Assembly (NCBI GenBank): GCA_937967625.1
Contig: CALCJP010000127.1
Location: 1 to 45,968 of the forward strand
Source: an uncultured Saprospiraceae bacterium
Lineage (GTDB): Bacteria; Bacteroidota; Bacteroidia; Chitinophagales; Saprospiraceae
Length of the DNA stretch: 45,968 bases
Direction of reading: 5' to 3'
This document shows, in pieces, positions 1 through 7,595 of the stretch (within the stretch, counting starts at the first letter, position 1; every line of letters begins with the position of its first letter). The notes beneath the pieces were generated by a model. That model was given only the letters and a program-made list of their open reading frames with translations, did not search any database and was not told the origin of the DNA. The position numbers and the translations under genes are program-made.

Positions 1-75
1 GTGAGTTGTTTTTTCATTAGACGAGGCAAAAACCGCAGACAATGCCTTAGCATTGGCGAGGATTTTTAACGCGTG

Positions 76-94
76 TCCCGATTTTAATCGGGGA
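76..94. repeat. Small hairpin
   Basis: Arms TCCCGATT and ATCGGGGA around a short T-rich loop. It resembles the inner hairpin of the long repeat form inside dacB (3231-3270). No gene is visible in the first 276 bases, so this is leader or intergenic sequence. Confidence 0.5.
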
Positions 95-147
95 AGTATA
101 ATGGAAAAAGAACAGCTTCAAATCGAAAGGTTATTTTTTTAGCTTTA

Positions 148-211
148 CTCAGTTGGATTTTTTTTGAGTTCGTAGCCTTAGCTACGGACGAAGAAAAATG
201 ATTCTAATGAG
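148..211. repeat. Long imperfect inverted repeat
   Basis: The tip is a perfect 6-bp stem CGTAGC/GCTACG around CTTA (171-186). The outer arms starting CTCAGTTGG and ending CTAATGAG pair imperfectly. It precedes the first gene and is probably an intergenic repeat or a terminator of a gene left of the window. Confidence 0.45.
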
Positions 212-276
212 GAAAAAAAAATCTCATATTCAAGAATGTTGTTTCTGAATAAGTCTATTACATCAAAAAATACATC

Positions 277-1053
277 ATGAAATATAAAGTGTTTTCCGTT
301 CTGTTTTTTCCGATTTTTCTTTTTGTGGGTATTGGAAATTTTGCTTCTGATTCAAACATAGGCGATCCTACTGCCAAAGAAATCGTGACAAAATCTACTG
401 AAAAATTAATAGGAGCAACGAGTCAAGGAGAGATGAAAATGACCATCGTCCGTCCTGCTTGGAAGCGAGAAGTGACTATGAAAAGTTGGAGTTTGGGAGA
501 AGAGTATGCTTTGATTTTAGTGACAGCTCCAGCAAGAGATAAAGGAACAGCTTTCCTGAAAAAAGGAAAGGAAGTTTGGAATTGGCAACCGACGATTGAT
601 AGAGCAGTAAAATTGCCCCCGAGCATGATGTCGCAATCCTTGATGGGGTCAGATTTCACCAACAACGATATGGTAGATCAAGCATCTGTGATTGATGACT
701 ACACCCACAAAATGTTAGGCGAAGATGAAATTGACGGGCGTCCTTGCTATAAGATCGAAATGACTCCAAAAGACGAAGCTGCAATCGTTTGGGGGAAAGT
801 AATTTCATGGATTGATAAAGAAGATTTCTTGCAATTGAGGGCAGAATTTTATGATGAGGAAGACTACTTAGTCAACACCATGAAAGGCACGCAGGTGAAA
901 GAATTGGGTGGGAAGTTGTTGCCTTCAAGACTTGAAATTACTCCCGAAGATGAACCAGAAAATAAAACCATCATCGAGTACATTTCGCTTTCGTTTGATA
1001 AGCCGATGAAGAAGGGATTTTTTACGGTTCAGAATATGAAGCGAGTGCGATAG
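277..1053 (+). CDS. LolA-like outer-membrane lipoprotein-sorting family protein
   Basis: 258 residues with a hydrophobic N-terminus (about residues 1-23) that looks like a signal peptide, so the product should be periplasmic. The rest (TAKEIVTKSTEKL near 32, then alternating strands with KGKEVWNW and PTIDRAVKLPP) fits the LolA-like fold of proteins annotated as outer membrane lipoprotein-sorting protein; in such proteins the half-barrel binds lipid. Many relatives sit beside an ABC permease or RND-type exporter, but any such partner would lie left of this window. The family call rests on remembered pattern, not a search; the substrate is unknown. The ATG start gives the full signal peptide. 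A strong terminator follows 28 bases after the stop. Confidence 0.75.
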   Translation: MKYKVFSVLFFPIFLFVGIGNFASDSNIGDPTAKEIVTKSTEKLIGATSQGEMKMTIVRPAWKREVTMKSWSLGEEYALILVTAPARDKGTAFLKKGKEVWNWQPTIDRAVKLPPSMMSQSLMGSDFTNNDMVDQASVIDDYTHKMLGEDEIDGRPCYKIEMTPKDEAAIVWGKVISWIDKEDFLQLRAEFYDEEDYLVNTMKGTQVKELGGKLLPSRLEITPEDEPENKTIIEYISLSFDKPMKKGFFTVQNMKRVR

Positions 1054-1066
1054 GTGGGTTTTATTA

Positions 1067-1080
1067 CCCTTTCGGGAAAT
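1067..1080. repeat. GAAA-loop hairpin, CCC stem
   Basis: CCC-TTTC-GGG core followed by AAAT; on the minus strand it reads ATTTCCC with a GAAA loop. Short repeat family described in the findings. Confidence 0.7.
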
Positions 1081-1081
1081 G

Positions 1082-1119
1082 AAAATAGGCTGCAACTGTA
1101 CAAGTTGCAGCCTATTTTT
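1082..1119. terminator. Bidirectional intrinsic terminator
   Basis: A perfect 16-bp stem (AAAATAGGCTGCAACT at 1082-1097 with its complement at 1103-1118) around a 5-base loop, with runs of A before and T after. It lies between the converging LolA-like gene and gdhA and can end transcription from both sides. Confidence 0.85.
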
Positions 1120-1142
1120 ATTTGCCGAAAGGCGTAAAGAAT
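1119..1142 (+). repeat. 24-nt direct repeat, left copy
   Basis: Contains the hairpin TTTGCC-GAAA-GGC followed by GTAAAGAAT. An identical 24-nt copy lies at 1237-1260, so the two flank the 75-bp palindrome at 1151-1226. Confidence 0.8.
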
Positions 1143-1150
1143 GAATCTAA

Positions 1151-1226
1151 TTTGAGCGTCGTCTCCTGAAAGGGACGATGCGATATTTTGTGTCGCATCG
1201 TCCTCATTCGAGAGACGATACTCAAA
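1151..1226. repeat. 75-bp palindromic element, copy 1
   Basis: Begins TTTGAGCGTCGTCTC and ends GACGATACTCAAA; the arms pair over about 33 bases with some mismatches around a short AT-rich centre. First of five copies in the window (others at 9395, 21046, 34043 and 44746). Each arm can also fold alone because it holds a GTC...GAC inner stem. Confidence 0.85.
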
Positions 1227-1236
1227 CTCTTTGAAA

Positions 1237-1260
1237 TATTTGCCGAAAGGCGTAAAGAAT
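1237..1260 (+). repeat. 24-nt direct repeat, right copy
   Basis: Identical to 1119-1142; its last base directly abuts the gdhA stop codon (1261-1263). Confidence 0.8.
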
Positions 1261-2610
1261 TTAGGTAATTCCCTGCCCAATCATGGCATCGGCTATTTTT
1301 ACAAAACCGCCGATATTGGCGCCTTTTACGTAGTCCACTCCCTTTTTAGATTCGCCATATTCCACGCAAGTGGTGTGGATATTTTGCATGATATCCAGCA
1401 GGTTTTTATCAACCTCTTCGCGAGTCCAATTTTTGCGTAAGCTGTTTTGAGACATTTCGAGACCGGAGGTCGCAACGCCACCTGCATTGGATGCCTTTCC
1501 GGGAGCGAATAAAATTCCCGCTTTTTTGAACACCTCAACACCTTCTGGGTTAGTAGGCATATTTGCGCCTTCCGCGACTCCTATGCAGCCATTTTTTATC
1601 AAGTCTTCCGCGTTGCCTTTGTCCAACTCATTTTGAGTCGCCGACGGAAATGCCAGATCGCAAGCAATAGCCCATGGGCGTTCGCCTTCTAAATAACGAC
1701 AGCCAAAATGCTCTGCATATTCTTTAATTCTGCCTCGGCGGTTGTTTTTCAAATCCATGATCCAGTCTAATTTTTCGCGATTGATACCGTCTTTATCGAA
1801 AACAGTTCCGCTTGAGTCAGACATAGTGTGAACAGTGCCGCCCAAATCCAAAATCTTTTCGGCAGTGTATTGAGCCACATTTCCTGAGCCTGACACATTA
1901 CACTTTTTACCTTCAATTGAATCGCCTTTGTGCTTGAGCATTTCTTGCATAAAATAAACACAACCATAACCCGTCGCCTCGGGACGAATAAGGCTTCCGC
2001 CAAATGATAAGCCTTTGCCTGTAAAGACACCAGTGTGTTCATTGGCTAATTTCTTATACATTCCGAACATGTAGCCGACCTCGCGACCGCCAACGCCGAT
2101 GTCGCCTGCTGGCACATCAGTGTCAGGTCCGACATGACGAAATAGTTCTGTCATAAATGCCTGACAAAAACGCATCACCTCGCGATCTGATTTTCCTTTT
2201 GGGTTGAAGTTGGAGCCACCTTTTCCGCCACCCATTGGCAGAGAGGTTAAACTGTTTTTATAAGTCTGCTCAAACCCTAAAAATTTTAAAATGGAAAGAT
2301 TGACTGAGGGATGAAAACGCAAGCCTCCTTTGTAAGGTCCGATAGCCTGATTGAATTGGATTCGGTAGCCTTTGTTTACGTGGATGGCACCTTTGTCATC
2401 AGTCCAAGTGACTCTAAAACTAATGGTACGCTCCGGTTCCACTAATCTTTCAGGTAGTTGATGACCTGCATATTTAGGATTCGCATCGATAAAAGGAAGT
2501 ACTACTTCTGCCCATTCGTGGACGGCTTGGTGAAATTCTGGCTCATTGGGATTGTTCTTTTTGACCATTGCCATAAACGAAGAAAGGTCCGTCTTGGTGG
2601 TAGGACTCAT
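1261..2610 (-). CDS. gdhA: NADP-type glutamate dehydrogenase
   Basis: 449 residues, the usual length of hexameric bacterial GDH. It makes glutamate from 2-oxoglutarate, ammonia and a reduced nicotinamide cofactor in the cytoplasm. Substrate-site signatures are present: GGLRFHPSV (95-103), PMGGGKGG with the catalytic lysine at 130, and DVPAGDIGVGGRE (165-177). The nucleotide-binding turn GSGNVA is at about 240-245, and NMPTNPEG lies in the C-terminal half. The full N-terminal domain supports the start at 2610. It converges on the LolA-like gene with a terminator between. NADP rather than NAD use is inferred from the subfamily, not from a residue I can prove here. Confidence 0.96.
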   Translation of the reverse strand: MSPTTKTDLSSFMAMVKKNNPNEPEFHQAVHEWAEVVLPFIDANPKYAGHQLPERLVEPERTISFRVTWTDDKGAIHVNKGYRIQFNQAIGPYKGGLRFHPSVNLSILKFLGFEQTYKNSLTSLPMGGGKGGSNFNPKGKSDREVMRFCQAFMTELFRHVGPDTDVPAGDIGVGGREVGYMFGMYKKLANEHTGVFTGKGLSFGGSLIRPEATGYGCVYFMQEMLKHKGDSIEGKKCNVSGSGNVAQYTAEKILDLGGTVHTMSDSSGTVFDKDGINREKLDWIMDLKNNRRGRIKEYAEHFGCRYLEGERPWAIACDLAFPSATQNELDKGNAEDLIKNGCIGVAEGANMPTNPEGVEVFKKAGILFAPGKASNAGGVATSGLEMSQNSLRKNWTREEVDKNLLDIMQNIHTTCVEYGESKKGVDYVKGANIGGFVKIADAMIGQGIT

Positions 2611-2653
2611 AGTTTTATTAAGTTTGATTAGGAAATTTTAATAAAAATTTAGG

Positions 2654-2661
2654 CAAATTTA
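2654..2661 (-). promoter_or_regulatory. Possible gdhA -7 promoter element
   Basis: TAAATTTG on the minus strand matches the Bacteroidota -7 consensus TAnnTTTG and lies 43 bases upstream of the gdhA start. A TTTG at 2677-2680 is closer than the usual 19-21 base spacing, so the call is weak. Confidence 0.35.
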
Positions 2662-2780
2662 CTGGCTTTTATTCTTCAAAAAATAATTTTTTCCAATTTA
2701 GATTCTAAATCTGGTAATTAAGCTTGAAAAATACCCATTCTGCTTATTCAAAATATGGCAAGCCTAATCTTATTTTCTTC

Positions 2781-2794
2781 TTTCCTTTCGGAAA
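2781..2794. repeat. GAAA-loop hairpin, CC stem
   Basis: TTTCC-TTTC-GGAAA, a 5-bp stem, in the gap between gdhA and dacB. Confidence 0.65.
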
Positions 2795-2863
2795 ATACCA
2801 TTTCACTCATCAAACCTTTAGAAAAATCAGATGAACTGTACCTTCACCAAAAAAAATTAAACC

Positions 2864-4198
2864 ATGCGTTTTTGGTATTTCCTGCTTCTTATTGTTTTTG
2901 GTTGCAAAACTCCTCAACCCACCACGCAAACCGAACTTGCCACGATCCAAACTCAAATCGAAAACTCTCCGATTTTCGGACAGGGGTTTTCTGGTTTTGC
3001 CTTATTTGACCCGACTTCCGAGAAATATTTGTATGAATTCAATTCGGATAAATATTTCACGCCTGCCAGCAATACGAAGATTTTGACCTACTTCGTGGCG
3101 TCGCAGATTTTGGGCGATTCGGTGCCAGCGTTTCGATATTTGCCGAAAGGCGATTCTTTAATCATTATAGGGACGGGCGATCCGACTTTGCTGAATGCGA
3201 ATTTTTCGGATAGCGCGCGGGTGCTTGACATTTGCCGGAATTTATCCCGATCAGAAAATCGGGAGGCAGATAAAGTTTTTATCTCAACTCAAAATTTCGA
3301 TGATGACCGTTATGGCGCCGGTTGGATGTGGGATGACTATCCCTATGCTTTTCAAGTACATAAATCATCGCTACCAATTTATGGCAACGTAGCGCGATTT
3401 GAGCGAACCGAAGATTCGCCAGAACTCAAAGCCATTCCTTTTGCCTTTCGGCAAATGATCGAACTGGATCCTTCCATCAATAATAGCCGCCCACGAATCA
3501 TTCGCACCGAGCGCGGCAACGTTTTTAAAATGAATCAGTCGGCTTATTCAGGGCAACTATTTGGACGCAACGTCCCTTTTGACTACTCAGACTCGCTGAT
3601 GATTCGATTATTTGCGGAAGCGATAGGGAAAAAGGTTGAGTCAATTGAAGTCGAAGACTTCTCTAATTTTAAAACGATTTACTCTACGCATTCAGATAGT
3701 TTGTTTAGAAGATTGATGGTCAATAGCGACAACCATGTCGCAGAGCAATTGCTCCTCCTTTGCTCCGATAAATGGTTGGGAAAAATGAATACGAGAAAAT
3801 TGATCAGCGCCGCAATGGATTCCTTACTGGCAGATGTGCCTCAAAAACCGCGTTGGGTGGATGGCTCTGGCGTGAGTCGGTACAACCAGATTACGCCACA
3901 AACGCTCGTCTTCCTCCTCAATAAAATGTACCAATCAACTCCCTTTCGGGAAATACAATCCATTTTCCCGAAAGGGGGAGAAAACGGAACCATCAAGGAT
4001 TGGTATGGCGGAACACCTACCTACGTATTTGCCAAAACTGGTACCATGACCAATGTGCATTGCCTCAGCGGCTACATAGAAACAAGCAGCGGCAAGCGGC
4101 TGATTTTTAGCTTTATGCATAATAATTATGCGATTCCGATAAGGGAATTGAAAGTTGAGATGCAGCGGATTTTGGAGTGGGTGAGGGATACTTATTAA
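2864..4198 (+). CDS. dacB: D-alanyl-D-alanine carboxypeptidase/endopeptidase, PBP4 type (S13)
   Basis: 444 residues. Cleaves D-Ala-D-Ala ends or cross-links in peptidoglycan, in the periplasm. The three penicillin-binding motifs are in order: SNTK (S69 nucleophile, K72), SDN (about 288-290) and KTG (391-393). The N-terminus is a lipoprotein signal with the lipobox VFGC at about 11-14, so it is probably membrane-anchored. Its last bases overlap the stop of the MoxR gene on the other strand by four (shared TTAA). The gene carries four repeat hairpins in frame (3139, 3231, 3440 and the inverted pair at 3941-3976), more than any other gene in the window. Confidence 0.93.
   Translation: MRFWYFLLLIVFGCKTPQPTTQTELATIQTQIENSPIFGQGFSGFALFDPTSEKYLYEFNSDKYFTPASNTKILTYFVASQILGDSVPAFRYLPKGDSLIIIGTGDPTLLNANFSDSARVLDICRNLSRSENREADKVFISTQNFDDDRYGAGWMWDDYPYAFQVHKSSLPIYGNVARFERTEDSPELKAIPFAFRQMIELDPSINNSRPRIIRTERGNVFKMNQSAYSGQLFGRNVPFDYSDSLMIRLFAEAIGKKVESIEVEDFSNFKTIYSTHSDSLFRRLMVNSDNHVAEQLLLLCSDKWLGKMNTRKLISAAMDSLLADVPQKPRWVDGSGVSRYNQITPQTLVFLLNKMYQSTPFREIQSIFPKGGENGTIKDWYGGTPTYVFAKTGTMTNVHCLSGYIETSSGKRLIFSFMHNNYAIPIRELKVEMQRILEWVRDTY
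3139..3151. repeat. GAAA-loop hairpin inside dacB
   Basis: TTTGCCGAAAGGC, read in frame as part of Y-L-P-K-G. Confidence 0.65.
3231..3270. repeat. Long-form repeat inside dacB (variant)
   Basis: Outer arms TTTGCC and GGCAGA enclose an inner hairpin TCCCGAT/ATCGGGA. It encodes about residues 123-136 of DacB in frame. The layout matches the long form in feoB, with a diverged inner stem. Confidence 0.6.
3440..3455. repeat. Perfect GAAA-loop hairpin inside dacB
   Basis: TTTGCC-TTTC-GGCAAA, a perfect 6-bp stem with 4-base loop, in frame (A-F-R-Q-M). Confidence 0.75.
3941..3976. repeat. Head-to-head hairpin pair inside dacB
   Basis: CCCTTTCGGGAAA and its exact reverse complement lie 10 bases apart, so they can form one 13-bp stem or two small hairpins. 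Read in frame as part of DacB (PFREI ... FPKGG), upstream of the KTG motif. Confidence 0.8.
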
Positions 4199-5265
4199 CG
4201 CGGCACTTCTACCGTCTTAATAATCTCCCCAATTACATCCTTAGTATCAAATCCTTCCATCTCGCGCTCCGGCGTCAGAATGATTCGATGATTCAAAACA
4301 GGGTAGGAAACATAACGAATATCATCAGGCGTCACGAAGTCTCGACCATTCATGGCGGCAACGGTTTTGGAAGTTTTCATGATGGCTAAAGAGGCTCGCG
4401 GAGAAGCCCCCAAGAAGATGTCACCATTGTTGCGCGTGTTATGAACCAACGCAGCGATGTAATCCAACAATTCATCTTTGATATGCACTTGCTCGATGAT
4501 GGTGCGACAGTCAGTAATATCCGCAGAAGAAAGAATGGGTTTCACTTCCTCTTTCACTTTTTGATTGAAGTCATTTTTAAACTTTCGTAAAATGGATTGC
4601 TCCTCCGTAAGGGTTGGGTGATGAATATTGATTTTAAAAATGAACCTATCCAACTGCGCTTCGGGCAGTTTGTAAGTCCCCTCTTGCTCAATTGGATTTT
4701 GAGTTGCAATCACAAAAAATGGCTGACTCATTCGGTAAGTGGTGCCATCAACGGTCACCTGGTATTCTTCCATCACTTCGAAAAGTGCTGCCTGAGTTTT
4801 AGCAGGCGCACGGTTGATTTCATCAATCAAAACGATATTGGAAAAAACAGGACCTCTATTAAAAGTGAATTCAGAAGTTTTTAGATTGAAAACATTGGTG
4901 CCCACGACATCACTCGGCATCAAGTCAGGCGTAAATTGAATTCTCGAAAAACCTACTCGAATCGTTTTTGCTAACAATTTAGCAGTAAGTGTTTTGGCGA
5001 TTCCGGGGACTCCTTCAATCAATACATGTCCGCCCGTCACGATAGCAATCAGCAACTGATCCATCATGTCATGCTGCCCAATGATGACTTTTTTCAACTC
5101 ATTGCGTGCAGATTCGAAAACACGTTGCACTTTTGCCGTGTCTATTCGATTGGCACTAAATTGTGAGAAGGGAATTTGAGGAGTTGGCTGCGAAATCGGC
5201 TCTTGTTTTTGCGGTTGATTTTCCTTAGGTTGTAAAGGATCTTCGTTCAGTTCGTCTAAAGCCAT
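4195..5265 (-). CDS. MoxR-family AAA+ ATPase
   Basis: 356 residues. Walker A GVPGIAKT (85-92), Walker B with D148-E149 (LIDEINRAP) and a sensor region ATQNPIEQEGTYKLPEAQ are typical of MoxR proteins, ATP-driven chaperones that usually work with von Willebrand factor A domain partners. Here it stands alone: neighbours are dacB (converging, four-base overlap) and yjbQ (divergent). The first 35-40 residues are rich in Gln and Pro and probably disordered. The C-terminal lid (GASPRASLAIMKTSK) is intact. The client protein cannot be inferred from this context. Confidence 0.92.
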   Translation of the reverse strand: MALDELNEDPLQPKENQPQKQEPISQPTPQIPFSQFSANRIDTAKVQRVFESARNELKKVIIGQHDMMDQLLIAIVTGGHVLIEGVPGIAKTLTAKLLAKTIRVGFSRIQFTPDLMPSDVVGTNVFNLKTSEFTFNRGPVFSNIVLIDEINRAPAKTQAALFEVMEEYQVTVDGTTYRMSQPFFVIATQNPIEQEGTYKLPEAQLDRFIFKINIHHPTLTEEQSILRKFKNDFNQKVKEEVKPILSSADITDCRTIIEQVHIKDELLDYIAALVHNTRNNGDIFLGASPRASLAIMKTSKTVAAMNGRDFVTPDDIRYVSYPVLNHRIILTPEREMEGFDTKDVIGEIIKTVEVPR

Positions 5266-5299
5266 GAGTGAGTTTTTTTGAGCGAAATATGATGTCGCT

Positions 5300-5307
5300 C
5301 AAAGATA
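5300..5307 (-). promoter_or_regulatory. Possible MoxR gene -7 element
   Basis: TATCTTTG on the minus strand fits TAnnTTTG and lies 34 bases before the start. I see no good -33 element. Confidence 0.35.
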
Positions 5308-5333
5308 ATATTTGTTTCGATTAAATTAGATTG

Positions 5334-5744
5334 ATGATAACTCAGAAAGAATTTCAATTGTCTCCTTTTCCGCGTGGATACCACATCATTACCAGAGAAG
5401 TTTTGCAAGCTGTTGGTGAATTGCCGCAGGTCGGATTTCTACATTTGTTTATCAAACACACTTCTGCCGGTCTGTGTATCAACGAAAATGCAGACCCAAG
5501 TGTGCTGACTGATTTTGAAAGTATTTTTAATAAAATCGTTCCTGAAAATATGCCTTTCTTGACCCATACAATTGAGGGACCAGACGATATGCCTGCCCAT
5601 ATTAAAGCGGCGATGGTCGGTTCATCAGTGATGATTCCGATTACCAATGGGCGATTGAATTTTGGAACTTGGCAAGGCATTTATCTATGTGAATTCAGGA
5701 ATCGAGGCGGTGGACGGAAATTGGTGGCGACGATTTATTCATAG
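5334..5744 (+). CDS. yjbQ: YjbQ / UPF0047 family protein
   Basis: 136 residues from the ATG at 5334; a TTG three bases earlier is less likely. Family signatures are clear: FIKHTSAGLCINENADP near the middle, NRGG and a C-terminal strand. His and Glu residues in HTSAG, in the downstream TH-IEGPDDMPAH segment and in CEFRN are the conserved cluster. Members have been annotated as having secondary thiamine-phosphate synthase activity in complementation tests, but the native role is not settled. It starts divergently from the MoxR gene and is followed by a hairpin repeat. Confidence 0.9.
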   Translation: MITQKEFQLSPFPRGYHIITREVLQAVGELPQVGFLHLFIKHTSAGLCINENADPSVLTDFESIFNKIVPENMPFLTHTIEGPDDMPAHIKAAMVGSSVMIPITNGRLNFGTWQGIYLCEFRNRGGGRKLVATIYS

Positions 5745-5774
5745 AGTGCTCAGTGGTTCGGTTTAAATATGTTC

Positions 5775-5788
5775 TCCCTTTCGGGAAA
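5775..5788. repeat. GAAA-loop hairpin, CCC stem
   Basis: TCCC-TTTC-GGGAAA in the yjbQ-tsaE gap. Confidence 0.7.
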
Positions 5789-5867
5789 TGCGCCAACTGA
5801 TTTTCCTTTGGAAGGATTCGTCATTTTCTAAAAAACGACGAATCTTTGCGTTTTACATTTTTGAACC

Positions 5868-6314
5868 ATGGAAATAATAATCAAAAACGAAAGGGAACTG
5901 GAAGGGGTAGTAGCGCAACTACTGACATTCGCCGAAGGGCGCAAAAAATTCTTTTTGAAAGGAGATCTGGGCGCAGGCAAGACGACGCTTGTGAAAGCAT
6001 TTTGTCGAAAGCATCAGGTAGCTGATAATGTGTCCAGTCCAACCTATTCTCTGATAAATGAATACATATTCCACGAAAACTTGTCCCGAACTGGCTTCGG
6101 GAGTGGAAAAGAAAAGCGAATTTATCACATTGATTTATATCGACTAAAAGATATTGAAGAAGCACTCAACATCGGAATTGAAGACTATTTATACAACGAT
6201 GATTACTGTTTTGTCGAGTGGGCAGATGTCATTTTGCCCATTGCGCCAGAAGACGTGGTCTCAATAGAAATCGAAACACTCGCGGATTCCTCCCGAAAAA
6301 TCTTATTTTTGTAA
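5868..6314 (+). CDS. tsaE: tRNA threonylcarbamoyladenosine ATPase TsaE
   Basis: 148 residues. Works with TsaB and TsaD to make t6A37 on tRNAs that read ANN codons. Walker A GDLGAGKTT (32-40), the SSPTYSLINEY switch (56-66) and HIDLYRL (87-93) are all present. Between NEY and IYHIDLYRL there is an additional stretch (about residues 68-82) encoded by a 40-base long-form repeat (6069-6108); most TsaE proteins have a short loop here. The gene precedes ald by 45 bases, a pairing I recall from other Bacteroidota, so they are probably co-transcribed. Confidence 0.95.
   Translation: MEIIIKNERELEGVVAQLLTFAEGRKKFFLKGDLGAGKTTLVKAFCRKHQVADNVSSPTYSLINEYIFHENLSRTGFGSGKEKRIYHIDLYRLKDIEEALNIGIEDYLYNDDYCFVEWADVILPIAPEDVVSIEIETLADSSRKILFL
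6069..6108. repeat. Long-form repeat inside tsaE
   Basis: Outer arms TTCCAC/GTGGAA, spacer GAAAACTTG, inner stem TCCCGAA/TTCGGGA. The outer stem differs from the feoB copy (TTTGCC/GGCAAA) but is still perfectly paired. Read in frame. Confidence 0.85.
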
Positions 6315-6359
6315 GAAGCGAAATCCCAACTAGAAAATAAACAGTTTTAATCAAAATAT

Positions 6360-7595
6360 ATGAGCGACCAGAAAAAGCCGCGGATTCCGATTCCGGAATC
6401 ATTGACGAGGGGGCAGTACACGACGCAAGAAGCACTACTTGAGGTGGATAAGAGCGGCGAAAAACTTTTCATCGGAGTTCCTAAGGAAACGATTTTGCAG
6501 GAGAATAGAATCGCACTGGTGCCTTCTGGCATCCGTTCATTAGTGTCGGTGGGCTATCGGATCTTGATTGAAACCGGTGCTGGCGAAAAAGCAAATTTTT
6601 CAGATAACGAACTTTCTGAAGCAGGCGCAGAAATTGTCTATAGCAAGAAGGAGGTTTATCAAGGAGAAATCATTTTGAAGGTCGCACCACCCACACTCGA
6701 AGAGGTGGAAATGATGCGTCCAAATCAGATTTTGATATCCCCACTTCATTTGCCTTTACTTTCCTCAAAATACATTGAGCGCTTGCGCCAAAAGAAGGTA
6801 ATCGCTCTCGCGATGGAATACATCCAAGATAACTCTGGCTCCTATCCGATAGTGCGAATTATGAGCGAATTGGCCGGCGTCGCTTCCATGCAGGTGGCTG
6901 CCGAATTGCTTGCCGATACAAAAAGTGGTCGCGGTGTTTTGTTAGGTGGTATAGCAGGAGTTCCTCCTGCAACAGTGGTGATTTTAGGTGCTGGAATGGT
7001 TGCCGAATATGCTACACGCACTGCTTTAGGTATGGGCGCCGAAGTTCGAATTTATGACAATAACATCTCTAAACTAAAACGAATTCAGGATCAGTTGGGG
7101 AGGCAGATTTTCACGTCAGTGATAAATCCTCATAGTCTGCAAAAGCAACTGATGAGAGCCGATGTGGCGATAGGAGCAATTCATTCGACGGAAGGGAGCG
7201 CGCCGGTGGTGGTCAATGAAGACATGGTCATGAAGATGAAAAAAGGAGCGGTGATAGTCGATGTTAGTATCGATCAAGGCGGCTGTTTTGCGACTTCTGA
7301 AATCACTTCTTTAGATAAGCCTTCATTTGTGAAACACGATGTTGTGCATTATTGCGTGCCCAATATTGCCTCAAAATACCCACGTACGTCTTCTATTTCT
7401 ATGAGTAATATTTTGATGCCATTGCTGATTTTAGCTTCCAAGAATCGAGGCATAGAGCAATTACTTTTCGACCACTTCGGACTGCGACATGGCGTCTATG
7501 TCTATAAAGGCTCGTTGACCAATGAGTATTTGGGAAGGCGCTTCAGTATGAAATGCACTAATCTTGAGTTGTTGATTGCAAGCTCAAGGTCGTAA
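6360..7595 (+). CDS. ald: Alanine dehydrogenase / PNT family protein
   Basis: 411 residues, slightly longer than classical alanine dehydrogenase (about 370). N-terminal domain GVPKETILQENRIALVP (about 39-55), a Rossmann turn ILGAGMVAEYA in the middle, and VVHYCVPNIASKYPRTSS in the C-terminal half fit the alanine dehydrogenase / transhydrogenase alpha family, which interconverts alanine and pyruvate with NAD. The active-site histidine segment is present (SPLHL), but the usual KVKEP lysine motif reads KVAPP. As I recall, this holds for the Bacteroidota branch generally, so alanine as substrate is likely but not proven. Its last 12 bases overlap the converging protease gene. Confidence 0.82.
   Translation: MSDQKKPRIPIPESLTRGQYTTQEALLEVDKSGEKLFIGVPKETILQENRIALVPSGIRSLVSVGYRILIETGAGEKANFSDNELSEAGAEIVYSKKEVYQGEIILKVAPPTLEEVEMMRPNQILISPLHLPLLSSKYIERLRQKKVIALAMEYIQDNSGSYPIVRIMSELAGVASMQVAAELLADTKSGRGVLLGGIAGVPPATVVILGAGMVAEYATRTALGMGAEVRIYDNNISKLKRIQDQLGRQIFTSVINPHSLQKQLMRADVAIGAIHSTEGSAPVVVNEDMVMKMKKGAVIVDVSIDQGGCFATSEITSLDKPSFVKHDVVHYCVPNIASKYPRTSSISMSNILMPLLILASKNRGIEQLLFDHFGLRHGVYVYKGSLTNEYLGRRFSMKCTNLELLIASSRS

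Noticed and set aside
5926-5945. CGCC-GAAG-GGCG hairpin in tsaE
   Set aside because: The loop is GAAG and the residues (F-A-E-G-R) fit a normal TsaE; probably chance.
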